64,000 bases of DNA from Acinetobacter sp. C32I (GCF_023702715.1 NZ_CP098480.1:3968001-4032000); one strand, 5' to 3'. Numbered from the stretch's first letter, positions 28,042-37,269 are shown. The notes: generated by a model from the letters alone, not told the origin. A program made the numbers and translations.

Positions 28042-28635
28042 ATGACAGGTTCAAAAGAACAAAAAAAATTAACTCAGCAGCAAGCGATCGCTGTAGAGCG
28101 TGATTTAGCCAAGTTTGCCAACACCATGGATAGTTTGGTTCGGATTCCGTTTACCAAACAGGGGGTCGGGGCCGATGCTGCATTGAGTACCATTCCTTTT
28201 GCGGGCGATATCGCGGGTTTTGTATTGACGCTATACGCCTTTAAAAAAGCCAGAGAGGTGGGCGTACCACAACATAAACTCAAGGGGGTGGTCAAGCTGG
28301 CAATTATGGATATGCTGGTCGGATTTGTCCCCATTGTCGGCACGGTATTCGATGTCTTTATTCGTCCAAGTCGAAGAACTTTGGAAATCGTACATGCGCA
28401 TATTCGTGAGGAGTATCAGGTGCACAGTGATATTCATGTGGTGCACCCATTCTTACATGAATCACTGGAACAAAAGCAGAAGACTTCAGCTTTCTGGCGT
28501 AATCCAGTTGTCAGCTGGATTTGGTTAAGAATCCCCGATTTATTGGGAATTGCAGTCCTTATGTTATTGGTTATCGCGGTTTGGGCAGGCTTCAGTTATC
28601 TGTGGCAGTTTTATCAATCTTTTCAAGCCCACTAG
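28042..28635 (+). CDS. DUF4112 membrane protein
   Basis: A 197-aa protein matching DUF4112. It has the paired Gly/Pro-rich hydrophobic motifs ADAALSTIPFAGDIAGFVLTLY and DMLVGFVPIVGTVFDVFIRPSRRTLEIV, with a KKAREVGVPQHKL connector between them. A separate C-terminal helix (IAVLMLLVIAVWAGFSYLW) adds a second membrane anchor. Function of the family is unknown. It follows mgtE in the same direction by 77 bp, so co-transcription with the Mg2+ transporter is possible but unproven. It converges on htpX with a shared terminator. Confidence 0.85.
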   Translation: MTGSKEQKKLTQQQAIAVERDLAKFANTMDSLVRIPFTKQGVGADAALSTIPFAGDIAGFVLTLYAFKKAREVGVPQHKLKGVVKLAIMDMLVGFVPIVGTVFDVFIRPSRRTLEIVHAHIREEYQVHSDIHVVHPFLHESLEQKQKTSAFWRNPVVSWIWLRIPDLLGIAVLMLLVIAVWAGFSYLWQFYQSFQAH

Positions 28636-28650
28636 ATTTTAAGCAAAAAT

Positions 28651-28673
28651 AAAGCCTCCGTGATGGAGGCTTT
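28651..28673. terminator. Bidirectional terminator between DUF4112 gene and htpX
   Basis: AAAGCCTCC/GGAGGCTTT stem with a five-base loop. T-rich sequence follows it more strongly on the minus strand, where it ends htpX. Confidence 0.8.
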
Positions 28674-28692
28674 ACTGTTTATCTGATACTGA

Positions 28693-29598
28693 TTATTGAA
28701 CATTTAATTGCTGTAATGCAGCAACACGTTGTTCGATGGTTGGGTGAGTTTGGAATAAAGCAGCTAAGCTAAAGCCTTGTTCCTTACCTTCCGCAATCGC
28801 AAATGCTTTCATTTCTTTCGGCATTTGATCTGGCATTTCTGATTCTGCTTGTAAACGAAGTAAAGCTGAGATCATCGCTTGTTTACCTGCTAAACGTGCG
28901 CCGGCTTCGTCTGCGCGATATTCACGTTGACGAGAGAACCACATCACAATGGCAGAGGCCATAATACCGAATACGATGTCGAGTACGATGGTAATGGCAA
29001 AATAAGCAAGACCAGGTGCTTCACCTTCTTCACGACCAAACACATTGCGGTCAATAAAGTCACCTGCAATACGAGCAAAGAACATTACAAAGGCGTTCAC
29101 TACACCTTGAATCAATGCAAGGGTCACCATGTCGCCGTTGGCAACGTGACCAATTTCGTGTGCGAGTACTGCACGAAGTTCATCTTTGTTCATGCGCTCA
29201 AGTAGACCTGTTGAAACAGCTACCAGTGCGTCATTTTTATTCCAACCTGTCGCAAATGCATTGGATTGGTAAGAAGGGAAAATACCGACTTCAGGCATTT
29301 TAATACCTGCACGTTGCGATAATTGCGCGACTTCTTGTAATAACCAAGCTTCTGCTTGACTACGAGGTGCATTTGGGTCGATTAATTCAGTTCCAGTGGT
29401 TTTTTTTGCCATCCACTTCGACATGAATAAGGAAATTAAAGAACCCACCATACCAAAGACGAAACAGATGACTAGTAGGTTGCCTAGATTCAAGCCACCC
29501 GCGCCATGGTAACTACCGACACCGAAGAGTGACAAGATAATGCCAGCTACAACCAGTACCGCGAGGTTGGTTAGCAAGAACAAACCAATCCGCATCAT
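28693..29598 (-). CDS. htpX: Membrane zinc metalloprotease HtpX
   Basis: Heat-shock-type M48 protease of the inner membrane that degrades misfolded membrane proteins, overlapping with FtsH. Seen: two N-terminal membrane helices (about 5-27 and 40-60), the zinc motif HEIGH (His147, Glu148, His151), two more hydrophobic helices (about 160-215), and the third zinc ligand Glu in [17 protein letters not shown]. Length 301 aa is close to E. coli HtpX (293). The start [15 protein letters not shown] agrees with the family. It is transcribed alone, and no CpxR-like site was identified. Confidence 0.95.
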   Translation of the reverse strand: MMRIGLFLLTNLAVLVVAGIILSLFGVGSYHGAGGLNLGNLLVICFVFGMVGSLISLFMSKWMAKKTTGTELIDPNAPRSQAEAWLLQEVAQLSQRAGIKMPEVGIFPSYQSNAFATGWNKNDALVAVSTGLLERMNKDELRAVLAHEIGHVANGDMVTLALIQGVVNAFVMFFARIAGDFIDRNVFGREEGEAPGLAYFAITIVLDIVFGIMASAIVMWFSRQREYRADEAGARLAGKQAMISALLRLQAESEMPDQMPKEMKAFAIAEGKEQGFSLAALFQTHPTIEQRVAALQQLNVQ

Positions 29599-29815
29599 TG
29601 AGAAAACCCTCTTATAAAGAAAAAGTGATCTGATTTATAAATTATAAATCATAACGCTAATATGCAGGGCGAATTGTAAAAATTCAAGCAAAAAGTGGGC
29701 GCAGATACATTTAGCCTATAAAACGATGAATTGGCTATGAAACAGTGACTTAAATGAAATTTTGTCTAAAAAATATCAGGCAAAATCATTCTGTGAGAAT
29801 CGCTGGCCTGAATTG

Positions 29816-30709
29816 TCAATCACTGAGGCGTATTCTGGCAGAAGCAGTGGCATTGGTGGTGGTATATGTCCCTGATGGTGCATCGGTAAAGGTACCATCG
29901 GCAAGGGTAATAATTTGGCGATTATATTGTCTTGGGGCAGGAGTGGTTTCAACAGCTTCGTTGGCTGGGGCTGTGTAATTTGCAGATTGGGTCAATACTT
30001 GGGCATTCGTCGCTGAGCTGTTGGAATTATTGAGGGAGTTGCCTAAGCCAGAGGCGTAAAGATTCTGATAACGGCTGGTCACACGACGCACATAATCTTG
30101 GGTTTCACGAAATGGCGGAATACCACCATATTTATCGACATTGCCTTCACCTGCATTATAGGCAGCAATCGCAAGTCGGGTATCGCCATTAAAGCGCTTG
30201 ATTAGCCAACTCAGATAACGTGCACCTGCAAAGATATTTTGTTGTGGGTCATAGGCATTATTTACATTAAAGCGGCGTGCTGTGGCAGGCATCAATTGCA
30301 TCAGGCCCTGAGCACCTACAGGTGAGCGTGCATTGATATTAAACCCAGATTCAGTATGCATCACGGCTTTAATCAATCCTTCGGAAACACCATGTTGTTG
30401 TGCAGCTTGGCGAATTAGATGATCAAAAGCATTTTTATTGCGACTATAGCTTGGGAGTACAGAGGCTTCACTGGCGCCCCAGTTGCTATAACTATGGATA
30501 TTACTGTCGGGATAATAAGTGGCTTTAATCACTTTTAAATGACTGTATTCGGCTTTTTTCTTATTGGTGAGCAGGGTAGTGCCATTATTGTCTTTAAATT
30601 GGTAAATGGTCTGCCCCGCATAACTTGAGGTTATGCCATTAAAAAAACCGATTGTCCCCAAGCAAAGGGTAAAAAAATACGTTGTTTTGTTCATCGTTAT
30701 AATATTCAC
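29816..30709 (-). CDS. Lytic transglycosylase, SLT (family 1) domain
   Basis: Secreted peptidoglycan lytic transglycosylase of 297 aa. Seen: signal peptide (about residues 1-31, ending SSYAG) and a short DUF4124-like beta segment TIYQFKDNNGTTLLTNKKK. The SLT domain follows (about 93-210) with catalytic Glu120 in AVMHTESGFN, then GAQGLMQLMPATARRF and AIAAYNAGEGNVDKYGGIPPF. The C-terminal 80 residues are Ser/Thr/Ala-rich and probably disordered. Start may be ATG 30709 or the internal ATG 30694 (MNKTTYFF), which gives a more standard signal peptide. It is one of two SLT proteins in the window. Confidence 0.88.
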   Translation of the reverse strand: MNIITMNKTTYFFTLCLGTIGFFNGITSSYAGQTIYQFKDNNGTTLLTNKKKAEYSHLKVIKATYYPDSNIHSYSNWGASEASVLPSYSRNKNAFDHLIRQAAQQHGVSEGLIKAVMHTESGFNINARSPVGAQGLMQLMPATARRFNVNNAYDPQQNIFAGARYLSWLIKRFNGDTRLAIAAYNAGEGNVDKYGGIPPFRETQDYVRRVTSRYQNLYASGLGNSLNNSNSSATNAQVLTQSANYTAPANEAVETTPAPRQYNRQIITLADGTFTDAPSGTYTTTNATASARIRLSD

Positions 30710-30978
30710 AAAAGGATGAGCATAAGTTCTTCACAGCAGTTTAACAAAAAAAAGTAAAAAAAGAACTTTGGCTACAATTTTTTTATTTTTGGCTGTCGGA
30801 CAAAAATCAAGTCTTTTTGCTCGAATGTTCAGCAAAAAAAATTAAAATATTTTTTTTAAAAACCAAGTCTTGACTTATGTAACTAGTTGATTTTATTTTA
30901 ATAAAATGATTGGTTAAAAAATGATCAATCTAATGGGAAGCCTTATTTTAAGATAAAAACAGTTTGTCAATAGCGAAG

Positions 30979-31023
30979 AAATCCACAAATTTATCCACAG
31001 CTTTTGTGGACAACTGTGGAAAA
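30979..31023. promoter_or_regulatory. Cluster of four DnaA-box-like sites
   Basis: Within 45 bp lie AAATCCACA (30979-30987), TTATCCACA (30991-30999, the perfect consensus) and, on the opposite strand, TTGTCCACA (31013-31005) and TTTTCCACA (31023-31015). Two pairs face each other. About 200 bp of very A+T-rich DNA precede the cluster. No dnaA, dnaN or gidA is near, so this is not the usual chromosomal oriC setting. It may titrate or reactivate DnaA (datA- or DARS-like), or regulate ttcA about 170 bp downstream. Confidence 0.5.
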
Positions 31024-31191
31024 GTTTGAAATATAAGCAATCTAGGCCAATTTGATATTTTTTGATCAGAATTTTACCAGTATGAAACTGAAATATGACG
31101 ATTGAAAGAAATTGAAAAATTCTTTAGATGCGCATTTTTTCGGAATGAGATAAAATCTTGCGGTATTTTTGTTTATGAGTAAATCACGTCT

Positions 31192-32097
31192 ATGTACGCG
31201 CCAGTGGAGTCCAATCAAGGATTTAATTTCAAGCCAGAACTTCCGACAAGTTCAGCGTATTATCGTCTATTGAAAAAGCTTCGTCGTCAGGTTGGGCATG
31301 CAATTCGTGATTACAACATGATCGAAGAGGGCGATAAAGTCATGGTCTGCGTGTCTGGTGGTAAAGACAGCTATACCTTGCTCGATATCTTGTTGCAGTT
31401 TAAACGTATTGCACCGATCAATTTTGATATCGTTGCGGTGAATCTTGACCAGAAACAACCAGGATTCCCAGAAGATGTATTGCCACGCTATATGGAAGAA
31501 AACAATATTCCGTATTACATTCTGGAAAAAGACACCTATACCATTACCAAACGTTTAACCCCAGAAGGTAAAACCTATTGTGCAGTGTGCTCACGCCTAC
31601 GCCGTGGTTCGCTATATGGCTTTGCACAAGAGATTGGCGCAACCAAGGTTGCATTAGGTCATCACCGTGATGACATTATGGCAACCTTCTTTTTGAATTT
31701 ATTCCATGGTGGTAGCTTAAAGGCAATGCCGCCAAAATTACTTTCTTCAGATAAAAAGAATATTTTGATTCGTCCTTTGGCTTATGTCGAAGAAAAAGAC
31801 ATTATCAAATATGCTGAATTACGTCAGTTCCCGATTATTCCGTGTAACTTATGTGGTTCACAAGAAAATCTACAGCGTGCCATTATTAATGATATGTTGC
31901 GTGAATGGGATAAACAGCATCCTAAGCGTTTACACAGTATTTTTGGTGCCTTACAGAATGTTTCTCCATCGCAATTGGCGGATCGTGAGCTATTCGATTT
32001 TGAAGCATTGGATGGTCAACGTGAATTTGACATGAAAGATCCAGAAGAGCTGAAAAATCGTTTGGATGTGGTGAATCTGAGTTTTGCTGCTGAGTAA
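31192..32097 (+). CDS. ttcA: tRNA 2-thiocytidine(32) synthetase TtcA
   Basis: Iron-sulfur ATP-pyrophosphatase that thiolates cytidine 32 of certain tRNAs. The 301-aa protein shows the PP-loop SGGKDS (residues 55-60), the CxxC pair in [14 protein letters not shown], and a third cysteine in [12 protein letters not shown]. Together these bind the Fe-S cluster. GHHRDD is the TtcA/TilS-type motif. ATG 31192 is used; the N-terminus before the PP-loop matches the family. It is a single-gene unit ended by a strong terminator and preceded by the unusual DnaA-box cluster. Confidence 0.95.
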   Translation: MYAPVESNQGFNFKPELPTSSAYYRLLKKLRRQVGHAIRDYNMIEEGDKVMVCVSGGKDSYTLLDILLQFKRIAPINFDIVAVNLDQKQPGFPEDVLPRYMEENNIPYYILEKDTYTITKRLTPEGKTYCAVCSRLRRGSLYGFAQEIGATKVALGHHRDDIMATFFLNLFHGGSLKAMPPKLLSSDKKNILIRPLAYVEEKDIIKYAELRQFPIIPCNLCGSQENLQRAIINDMLREWDKQHPKRLHSIFGALQNVSPSQLADRELFDFEALDGQREFDMKDPEELKNRLDVVNLSFAAE

Positions 32098-32114
32098 AGT
32101 GTAAAATTTTTTTT

Positions 32115-32139
32115 AAAAGGTACTGCTTAAGTACCTTTT
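32115..32139 (+). terminator. Intrinsic terminator of ttcA
   Basis: AAAAGGTACT/AGTACCTTTT stem with a five-base loop and continuing T run. Confidence 0.9.
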
Positions 32140-32294
32140 TTTTATAAAAAATTTAAAAATTGAATCACGCGTACAAAAAATCATAGCCTAAATTAAAAAT
32201 TACATGCTATAACAGGGCACAAGCAAATTGCTTCATGAGATGTCGTCTGGATAGATGGCACAAGAAATTGAACAAATACATTTGAGGAATAATC

Positions 32295-32678
32295 ATGGCT
32301 GCATTTTTAACTGATGATTGGTTTGCAACTGTTGAAAAACTGACTGCTGAAGCTGGTGATTTAAACTTACCACCAGCACTTGCGAATTTAGCGATTAACT
32401 TGGTTGTAACAGATGCAGCAGGTAATACTGAATTGGCTTTAGATGCAGGTAAAATCCAAAAAGGTTTATCTTCAAATGCTAAAACAACTTTGAACATGGA
32501 TGCTGAGACTTTACGTAAAGTATTCTTAGAGTTTGACATGGCTGCTGCAATGCAAGCATTCATGACAGGTAAAATCAAAGTACAAGGCGATATGTCACAA
32601 CTTATGGCTTTACAAACAGCCAAGCCAAGCCAAGAACAAAAAGATTTATTTAAGAAAGTACTTGAGCAAACAGCTTAA
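32295..32678 (+). CDS. SCP2 sterol-binding domain protein
   Basis: A 127-aa cytosolic protein consisting only of an SCP2-like lipid-binding fold. Seen: strand-helix pattern with LAINLVVTDAAGNTELALDAGKI, TTLNMDAETLRKVFLEFDM and the characteristic FMTGKIKVQGDMSQLMAL near the C-terminus. SCP2 domains bind fatty acyl-CoA or other lipids; the bacterial ligand is not known. Start ATG 32295 has GAGGAA nearby, a good ribosome-binding site. Short neighbouring genes give no pathway hint. Acinetobacter's lipid-storing lifestyle makes a lipid-carrier role plausible, but that is inference. Confidence 0.88.
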   Translation: MAAFLTDDWFATVEKLTAEAGDLNLPPALANLAINLVVTDAAGNTELALDAGKIQKGLSSNAKTTLNMDAETLRKVFLEFDMAAAMQAFMTGKIKVQGDMSQLMALQTAKPSQEQKDLFKKVLEQTA

Positions 32679-32693
32679 TTACTGTTGCCATAA

Positions 32694-32721
32694 AAAAAGC
32701 TTACCCAGTGGTAAGCTTTTT
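32694..32721. terminator. Bidirectional terminator
   Basis: AAAAAGCTTAC/GTAAGCTTTTT perfect stem with a six-base loop, between converging SCP2 and MltF-like genes. Confidence 0.88.
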
Positions 32722-32731
32722 TTATCTCTAT

Positions 32732-33841
32732 TTAGACATCAATACGGCTATTGGTTTTGAGGTGTTCTAAATAAGTACGGATACGCGTTACATATTGTAC
32801 CGCTTGCTTATAGCGACCATTTCGCGCTTGGTTGCGCTGTAAATAGTCATATAAGTTGACCCATTGATTCGGGTCTTTGCCTTGTGCACGAATACGTTTT
32901 TGAATCTGGCTGACTGCGCCAGGTCCCATATTATAAGCCACTAAGGCATACCAGTTACGATCTGGATAAGGCACATTGCCAAATTGATCTAGCATCAGAT
33001 CAAAATATTTCGCACCACCTTGAATACTTTGCAGAGGATCTGAGCGGTTGCTCACGCCCATTGCTTTGGCTGTACTATTGGTCAACATCATTAAACCGCG
33101 AACACCAGTGGGAGAAACTGAGCTTGGTTTAAGATAAGACTCTTGATAGCCAATTGCTGCGAGTAAGTGCCAATCTAAATTGTATTTAGACGCGCTTTGT
33201 TTAAAGCTGGCCTTATAAATCGGTAAGCGTTGTTTCAAATCTCTTTGAATGGTTGACCACGACTCTGGTTTAACCACATTGCGGTTATAGAACGAGGCCA
33301 ATTGCTGGGTCATACCCGATTGCTTACTTTGACAGATAAAACCACTTGCGGTGAGAGTAAGTGGATCATCTGCTTGTTTAAACACCCAGTTTAACTGAGG
33401 ATTTAAACCATTTTTGCTCAAACTTGCTTGGTCACCACAACTTGCTGAAAATGAAACCAGTTGTTTACTTTCAATTGCAGCCAGGTTGGCCGTGGTCATC
33501 GCGATATTCGCTTTACCTTGTGCAACCCATTTCAATGCCGTGGCATTGTCGGGAACCGTTTTAAAATCGAGCTTTACATTTAAACTTTGTGCGTATTTAC
33601 GCGCTAAATCGTAACCAAAACCATGTAGGAATTCACCTTCTTTAAACACTGTTGTTGGGGTTTCAACCGCAACCACTGTTAAAATATTGGTGTTCACAAT
33701 CGTGTTGTATTGATGTGATTTTTCAGCATTCAAGCTATTGAAAGGAAGGATGGCTACTCCTAAGGCTAAAGCTTGAAAAGGTCGTTTGGAAGATAAAGAG
33801 TTAAGGCTAGGCCTCGACCCAGAACTTGAATTACTGTGCAT
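32732..33841 (-). CDS. MltF-like lytic transglycosylase (SBP_bac_3 + SLT)
   Basis: A 369-aa periplasmic protein with an N-terminal signal region (hydrophobic about 22-39), a solute-binding-like domain (about 50-200), and a C-terminal SLT transglycosylase domain (about 205-360). Within the SLT domain, catalytic Glu234 sits in AAIGYQESYL, followed by SPTGVRGLMMLT and VAYNMGPGAV. This is the MltF layout, in which the binding domain senses muropeptides and controls the enzyme. The N-terminal 20 residues are Ser-rich and hydrophilic, and no lipobox is seen. Start ATG 33841 has GGAG six bases upstream. The binding domain is shorter than in E. coli MltF, so regulation may differ. Confidence 0.85.
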   Translation of the reverse strand: MHSNSSSGSRPSLNSLSSKRPFQALALGVAILPFNSLNAEKSHQYNTIVNTNILTVVAVETPTTVFKEGEFLHGFGYDLARKYAQSLNVKLDFKTVPDNATALKWVAQGKANIAMTTANLAAIESKQLVSFSASCGDQASLSKNGLNPQLNWVFKQADDPLTLTASGFICQSKQSGMTQQLASFYNRNVVKPESWSTIQRDLKQRLPIYKASFKQSASKYNLDWHLLAAIGYQESYLKPSSVSPTGVRGLMMLTNSTAKAMGVSNRSDPLQSIQGGAKYFDLMLDQFGNVPYPDRNWYALVAYNMGPGAVSQIQKRIRAQGKDPNQWVNLYDYLQRNQARNGRYKQAVQYVTRIRTYLEHLKTNSRIDV

Positions 33842-34214
33842 GTTGTCTCCGCTACAGATAATTTATGCCCAAAAAGTTCAGCAAAACACTGCCTTAACTT
33901 TTAAAAGTTGATAAATTCAATAAGGGGTGGGCAAATCATGAACGTCATTCAAAATGACATTGATTAAAGGGAAAAATGATGCAAATGTTTCACAACATTT
34001 ACAAAGTGTATAAAAAATAAACAAAAACAAACTTAGGGGCGCATATTAAGCGGCAAATCCAAGAATGTCAAATTTTGCACAATAAAAAACTGAGAGTTGC
34101 ATCACAAACCTATGATTTGGAAAAGAATAAAATTTATACACTTTAGTGGTGGCGAAATAAGGAATACAATGCAAAAACTTGTAAATGGACTGTTGTATTA
34201 ACGTATTTGGGCTT
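33842..34214. other. Intergenic region between the divergent MltF-like gene and greB
   Basis: About 370 bp of A+T-rich DNA. A small GTCATT-CAA-AATGAC hairpin lies at 33944-33958. I see no gene and no convincing promoter pair, although both genes must start transcription here. Confidence 0.4.
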
Positions 34215-34703
34215 ATGAAATCGAATTTAATTACGCGTACTGGACATGACTTATTGGTCGCTGAGCTCAAAAAGCTTTGGCATGATGAGCGTCCTGAGAT
34301 CACCAAGAAAGTGAATTGGGCGGCAAGCCTCGGTGATCGATCAGAAAATGCAGATTACCAATATAATAAACAAATACTTAGAAAGATTGATCGACGTGTT
34401 CGTTATTTAGGAAAGCGTTTAGAAGAATTAAAGATTGTTGATTATGTACCAGAGCAAGAGGGTAAGGTCTACTTTGGCGCTTGGGTTGAAATTGAAAATG
34501 ATGCGGGTGAGCAAAAAAAATTGCGTTTGGTGGGGGTTGATGAAATCTATGATCATCATCCGCAACATATTTCGATTGAGTCGCCTATGGCACGAGCTTT
34601 ACTGGGTAAACAAGTCGATGATGAGGTTGAAGTGCATACGCCGTTGGGGAAAAAACTTTGGTATATCAACTCAATTCGCTATGAAAAACCTGAAAATGCT
34701 TAA
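34215..34703 (+). CDS. greB: Transcription elongation factor GreB
   Basis: Paralogue of GreA that stimulates cleavage of longer backtracked RNAs. From ATG 34215 the 162-aa protein begins MKSNLITRTG, matching the family start; the open frame to 34185 adds ten unconserved residues. Seen: N-terminal coiled coil, acidic tip in WAASLGDRSENADYQYNKQILRKIDRRVRYLGKRL, and C-terminal domain with SPMARALLGKQVDDEVEV. It lies directly upstream of tRNA-Ser with about 95 bp between, possibly as separate units. Confidence 0.95.
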   Translation: MKSNLITRTGHDLLVAELKKLWHDERPEITKKVNWAASLGDRSENADYQYNKQILRKIDRRVRYLGKRLEELKIVDYVPEQEGKVYFGAWVEIENDAGEQKKLRLVGVDEIYDHHPQHISIESPMARALLGKQVDDEVEVHTPLGKKLWYINSIRYEKPENA

Positions 34704-34799
34704 AATTACAGAGTGTTGATTTTATTTTGAGCGGTTGATGCATTATTTTGAATAAAAGATTTGCCAAGTTGAACTTTTATTTATATGATAGCCGCCATT

Positions 34800-34889
34800 G
34801 GAAGCGTGGCAGAGCGGTTTAATGCACCGGTCTTGAAAACCGACGAGGGTGTGAGTCCTCCGTGAGTTCGAATCTCACCGCTTCCGCCA
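34800..34889 (+). tRNA. tRNA-Ser (UGA)
   Basis: Full cloverleaf with acceptor GGAAGCG/CGCTTCC, class II variable arm (GACGAGGGTGTGAGTCCTCC region), TTCGAAT T-loop and encoded CCA (34887-34889). The anticodon TGA is at 34834-34836 in the loop CTTGAAA. Confidence 0.95.
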
Positions 34890-34895
34890 AATACG

Positions 34896-34925
34896 AAAAA
34901 GCCCTTATGAAAATAAGGGCTTTTT
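34896..34925. terminator. Bidirectional terminator after tRNA-Ser
   Basis: AAAAAGCCCTTAT/ATAAGGGCTTTTT with a GAAA loop, ending tRNA-Ser (+) and the exporter gene (-). Confidence 0.92.
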
Positions 34926-34939
34926 TATTTCTCTGTATT

Positions 34940-35536
34940 TTAGATTAACAACTTGGTTGCAATCGCCCACATCATCAGTCCAACAACAACATCTAGAATT
35001 CTCCACGAACTGGCTTTTTTAAACCAAGGCAATAAAACTCTTGCGCCATAACCTAGAGCGAAAAAGAAGATCCATGAGGAAAGGATGGTTCCAGCAGCAA
35101 ACCAGTACAGATGGTCAGCAAACTGAACTGAAATTGAGCCGACCAGAATTACGGTGTCTAGATAGACATGTGGATTCAGCCATGTAAAGGCCAGACATAG
35201 TCCAATAATTTTAAACAGCGAGTCTTTTTCGATTTCACTGGGATTGAGTGATGAACTATTATTGATGGCTGAGTAAAAGTTTCTGAGCCCATACAAAAAT
35301 AAAAAAGCAGCGCCAAAGTACTTGGCAATGGTGACGATCAAAGGGAAGTCAATCACGATTTTGGAAAAGCCCATGACCCCTAAATAAATCAAGATAGAAT
35401 CCGAAAGTGCACAGATCAAACACACCCAAAAAACATGTTGTTGCTTTAAGCCTTGTTTTAGAACAAATGCATTCTGTGCGCCAATGGCTAAAATTAAAGA
35501 AAAGCCAATACCAAGCCCATAGAAAAATGCAGTCAT
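34940..35536 (-). CDS. LysE/ArgO-family amino acid exporter
   Basis: A 198-aa inner-membrane exporter for basic amino acids (lysine and/or arginine). Seen: about six hydrophobic helices with family motifs FSLILAIGAQNAFVLKQGL near the N-terminus, CALSDSILIYLGVMGF, and FTWLNPHVYLDTVILVGSIS. ATG 35536 is chosen because AGGAA lies just upstream; the frame reaches a TTG at 35551. An ArgP-type regulator occurs at 37342 on the other strand. In related bacteria ArgP/LysG sits divergently next to the exporter and activates it. Here an MFS gene separates the two, and a 25-bp dyad (35621-35645) in the exporter's leader region is a candidate operator. Confidence 0.9.
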   Translation of the reverse strand: MTAFFYGLGIGFSLILAIGAQNAFVLKQGLKQQHVFWVCLICALSDSILIYLGVMGFSKIVIDFPLIVTIAKYFGAAFLFLYGLRNFYSAINNSSSLNPSEIEKDSLFKIIGLCLAFTWLNPHVYLDTVILVGSISVQFADHLYWFAAGTILSSWIFFFALGYGARVLLPWFKKASSWRILDVVVGLMMWAIATKLLI

Positions 35537-35620
35537 ATTTTGGTTCCTCAATCATATAGGATGGTCTGTGTTGGTCTTGGATGGAAAATAACGTGCAAAT
35601 GCTTAGGCAAAGGCAGTCCG

Positions 35621-35645
35621 TCTAACGCTTAGATCAAGTGTTAGA
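35621..35645. promoter_or_regulatory. Dyad upstream of the exporter: LysR-type operator or terminator
   Basis: TCTAACGCTT-AGATC-AAGTGTTAGA pairs over ten bases (one G-T mismatch). On the plus strand a T7 run begins three bases later, so it also looks like a terminator, though no plus-strand gene ends here. A LysR-type regulator such as ArgP could bind it. Confidence 0.45.
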
Positions 35646-35681
35646 TGCTTTTTTTCCATTAAAAATTTACTGTTTGCTATT

Positions 35682-35749
35682 ATCTTTTTTTATTTATAAA
35701 AGTCAGTAAAATTAAGATTGTTTTGGTTTGGCTAAATTTTTTTAAGGTT
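35682..35749 (+). repeat. Direct repeat copy 1 (of the argP upstream sequence)
   Basis: 68 bp that recur with about 90% identity at 37270-37338. The longest identical part contains AAAGTCAGTAAAATTAAGAT. This copy lies upstream of the MFS gene and about 145 bp upstream of the exporter start. Confidence 0.8.
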
Positions 35750-35928
35750 TAAAGGTAGGTGGGTGCAACAAAAAAGCTTAGGTATTGTTGTCCGAATTAC
35801 CCCCCTTATTCTTCAATTATTGCCCTTATTTTAAGCATCGTTTTAGATCAAAATTAAAAACAATCGACACAGGAAGTGCTCGAGGAAATATCCAGATAAA
35901 TATTTAAAAATAATGCAGTGAGTCAGGC

Positions 35929-37092
35929 ATGGACCTCAATCATAATATTCATAATGAAAACAATCTGATGCTCAGCAAAACTCGAAAAGTGATTGCACTT
36001 GGTTTTGCCACACAAGGCCTTGGCTACGCGACCGTAATGACGGCACTCCCCACAATAAAAGGCCGATTCAGACTTTCAGATGATCAGTTATCGATAATTA
36101 TTCTAGGGGTATGCATTGCTGCAGCACTCGGCTCAATTTTAGCTGATCGTATCGCGGTCAAACTTGGTTCACGACTTGCTGTTGTGATTGGTTTTATTTT
36201 TGAAGCCATAGGAATAGCAATTGCTGCATTGAGTCCCAATGTGATGGTCATGATTGCGAGTTTTTTGCTTTATGGACTTGGACTCGGTTGCTTAGATGCA
36301 GCACTGAATATGCAAGCCGTTATTATGGAACAACGGCTTAGTAAAAGTGTATTTGGTGGTTTTTTTTCATGTTATACCGCGGCTGCATTTTTAGGGGCAT
36401 TGATTATGTCGGCCACTGTTTCAACGGCACTTGGAGCAACGACAGCATTATGCATTGCAATGGCGATTGCTTTTATCACCTCGCAACTCTCTAGACACTG
36501 CTTATTTCAGCAAAAACAATCCTCAGACATACATCAGCAAGAGAAAGCAGCGATTCCATATCAACAACTTCTTATTTTTGGGCTGATTATTCTGATTGTG
36601 TTTACAGTTGATTCTGCAATCAGTACATGGAGTTCAATTTACCTCAAAGATGTTTTGGCAAGCTCGGCAACGGTTGCTCCTTTAGGTTATGCAGCCTATC
36701 AAATTGGAATCTTACTCACACGTTTAAGTCTTGATTATTTGCTGCAATTTAAAACAGCGGCGTGGGTTGCTTTACTCACGCTCCTGATTGGAGCATTCGG
36801 GTGTGTATTGTCTGGAATCAGTCATTCATTAATGACTGTTATTTTGGGTTTTGCATTGGCTGGTGTGGCTGTAGGCGCTTTGGTTCCACTGACCTATTCT
36901 GCTGTGGGGCGTTTGGATGAAAGTCGACGCGATGAAATTATTGCTCGTGTTAATATTTTTAATTATGGCGGTGCAGTAGCGGGTGCGGTCATCGTGGGGT
37001 TGTTAGCAACACCTTTTGGTTATGCACCGTCCTTTATCGGTTTAGGATTTGCCTTACTCAGTATTATTTATTTGAGAAAAAGGCTGGTTTGA
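35929..37092 (+). CDS. MFS transporter
   Basis: A 387-aa inner-membrane protein with about twelve hydrophobic helices. MFS signatures include LADRIAVKLGSRLAVVIG after helix 2 (motif A-like) and the middle loop rich in Gln between helices 6 and 7. It resembles small MFS permeases such as YbjJ, whose substrates are unknown. Start ATG 35929 lacks a clear ribosome-binding site, and an internal ATG at 35968 (MLSKTRKV) is possible. It splits the exporter/argP pair, lies between two near-identical 68-bp sequences, and could therefore be an inserted gene under ArgP influence. A terminator-like stem-loop follows. Confidence 0.85.
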   Translation: MDLNHNIHNENNLMLSKTRKVIALGFATQGLGYATVMTALPTIKGRFRLSDDQLSIIILGVCIAAALGSILADRIAVKLGSRLAVVIGFIFEAIGIAIAALSPNVMVMIASFLLYGLGLGCLDAALNMQAVIMEQRLSKSVFGGFFSCYTAAAFLGALIMSATVSTALGATTALCIAMAIAFITSQLSRHCLFQQKQSSDIHQQEKAAIPYQQLLIFGLIILIVFTVDSAISTWSSIYLKDVLASSATVAPLGYAAYQIGILLTRLSLDYLLQFKTAAWVALLTLLIGAFGCVLSGISHSLMTVILGFALAGVAVGALVPLTYSAVGRLDESRRDEIIARVNIFNYGGAVAGAVIVGLLATPFGYAPSFIGLGFALLSIIYLRKRLV

Positions 37093-37182
37093 TCTAGATC
37101 AAATGACCAAGGTATTTTGCGCTGGTCATGATTGGAAAGGAAAATTAACCATGATTTTGGAAAAATCTGTGGCACCAAGCTC

Positions 37183-37214
37183 AATCAGAAGCACCTGAAG
37201 GTATGCTTCTGATT
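37183..37214 (+). terminator. Stem-loop after the MFS gene
   Basis: Perfect 11-bp stem AATCAGAAGCA/TGCTTCTGATT with a ten-base loop. The downstream T content is low. Confidence 0.6.
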
Positions 37215-37269
37215 TATTCCCTAAAAGAATAGACGGTTTTTTTAATAGAAAACTGATTGGTTTATGATC

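Noticed and set aside
30710..31191. Chromosomal origin of replication
   Set aside because: DnaA-like boxes and A+T-rich DNA are present, but no dnaA, dnaN, rpmH or gidA is nearby, so oriC itself is not supported. The cluster is reported instead as a possible DnaA-control site.
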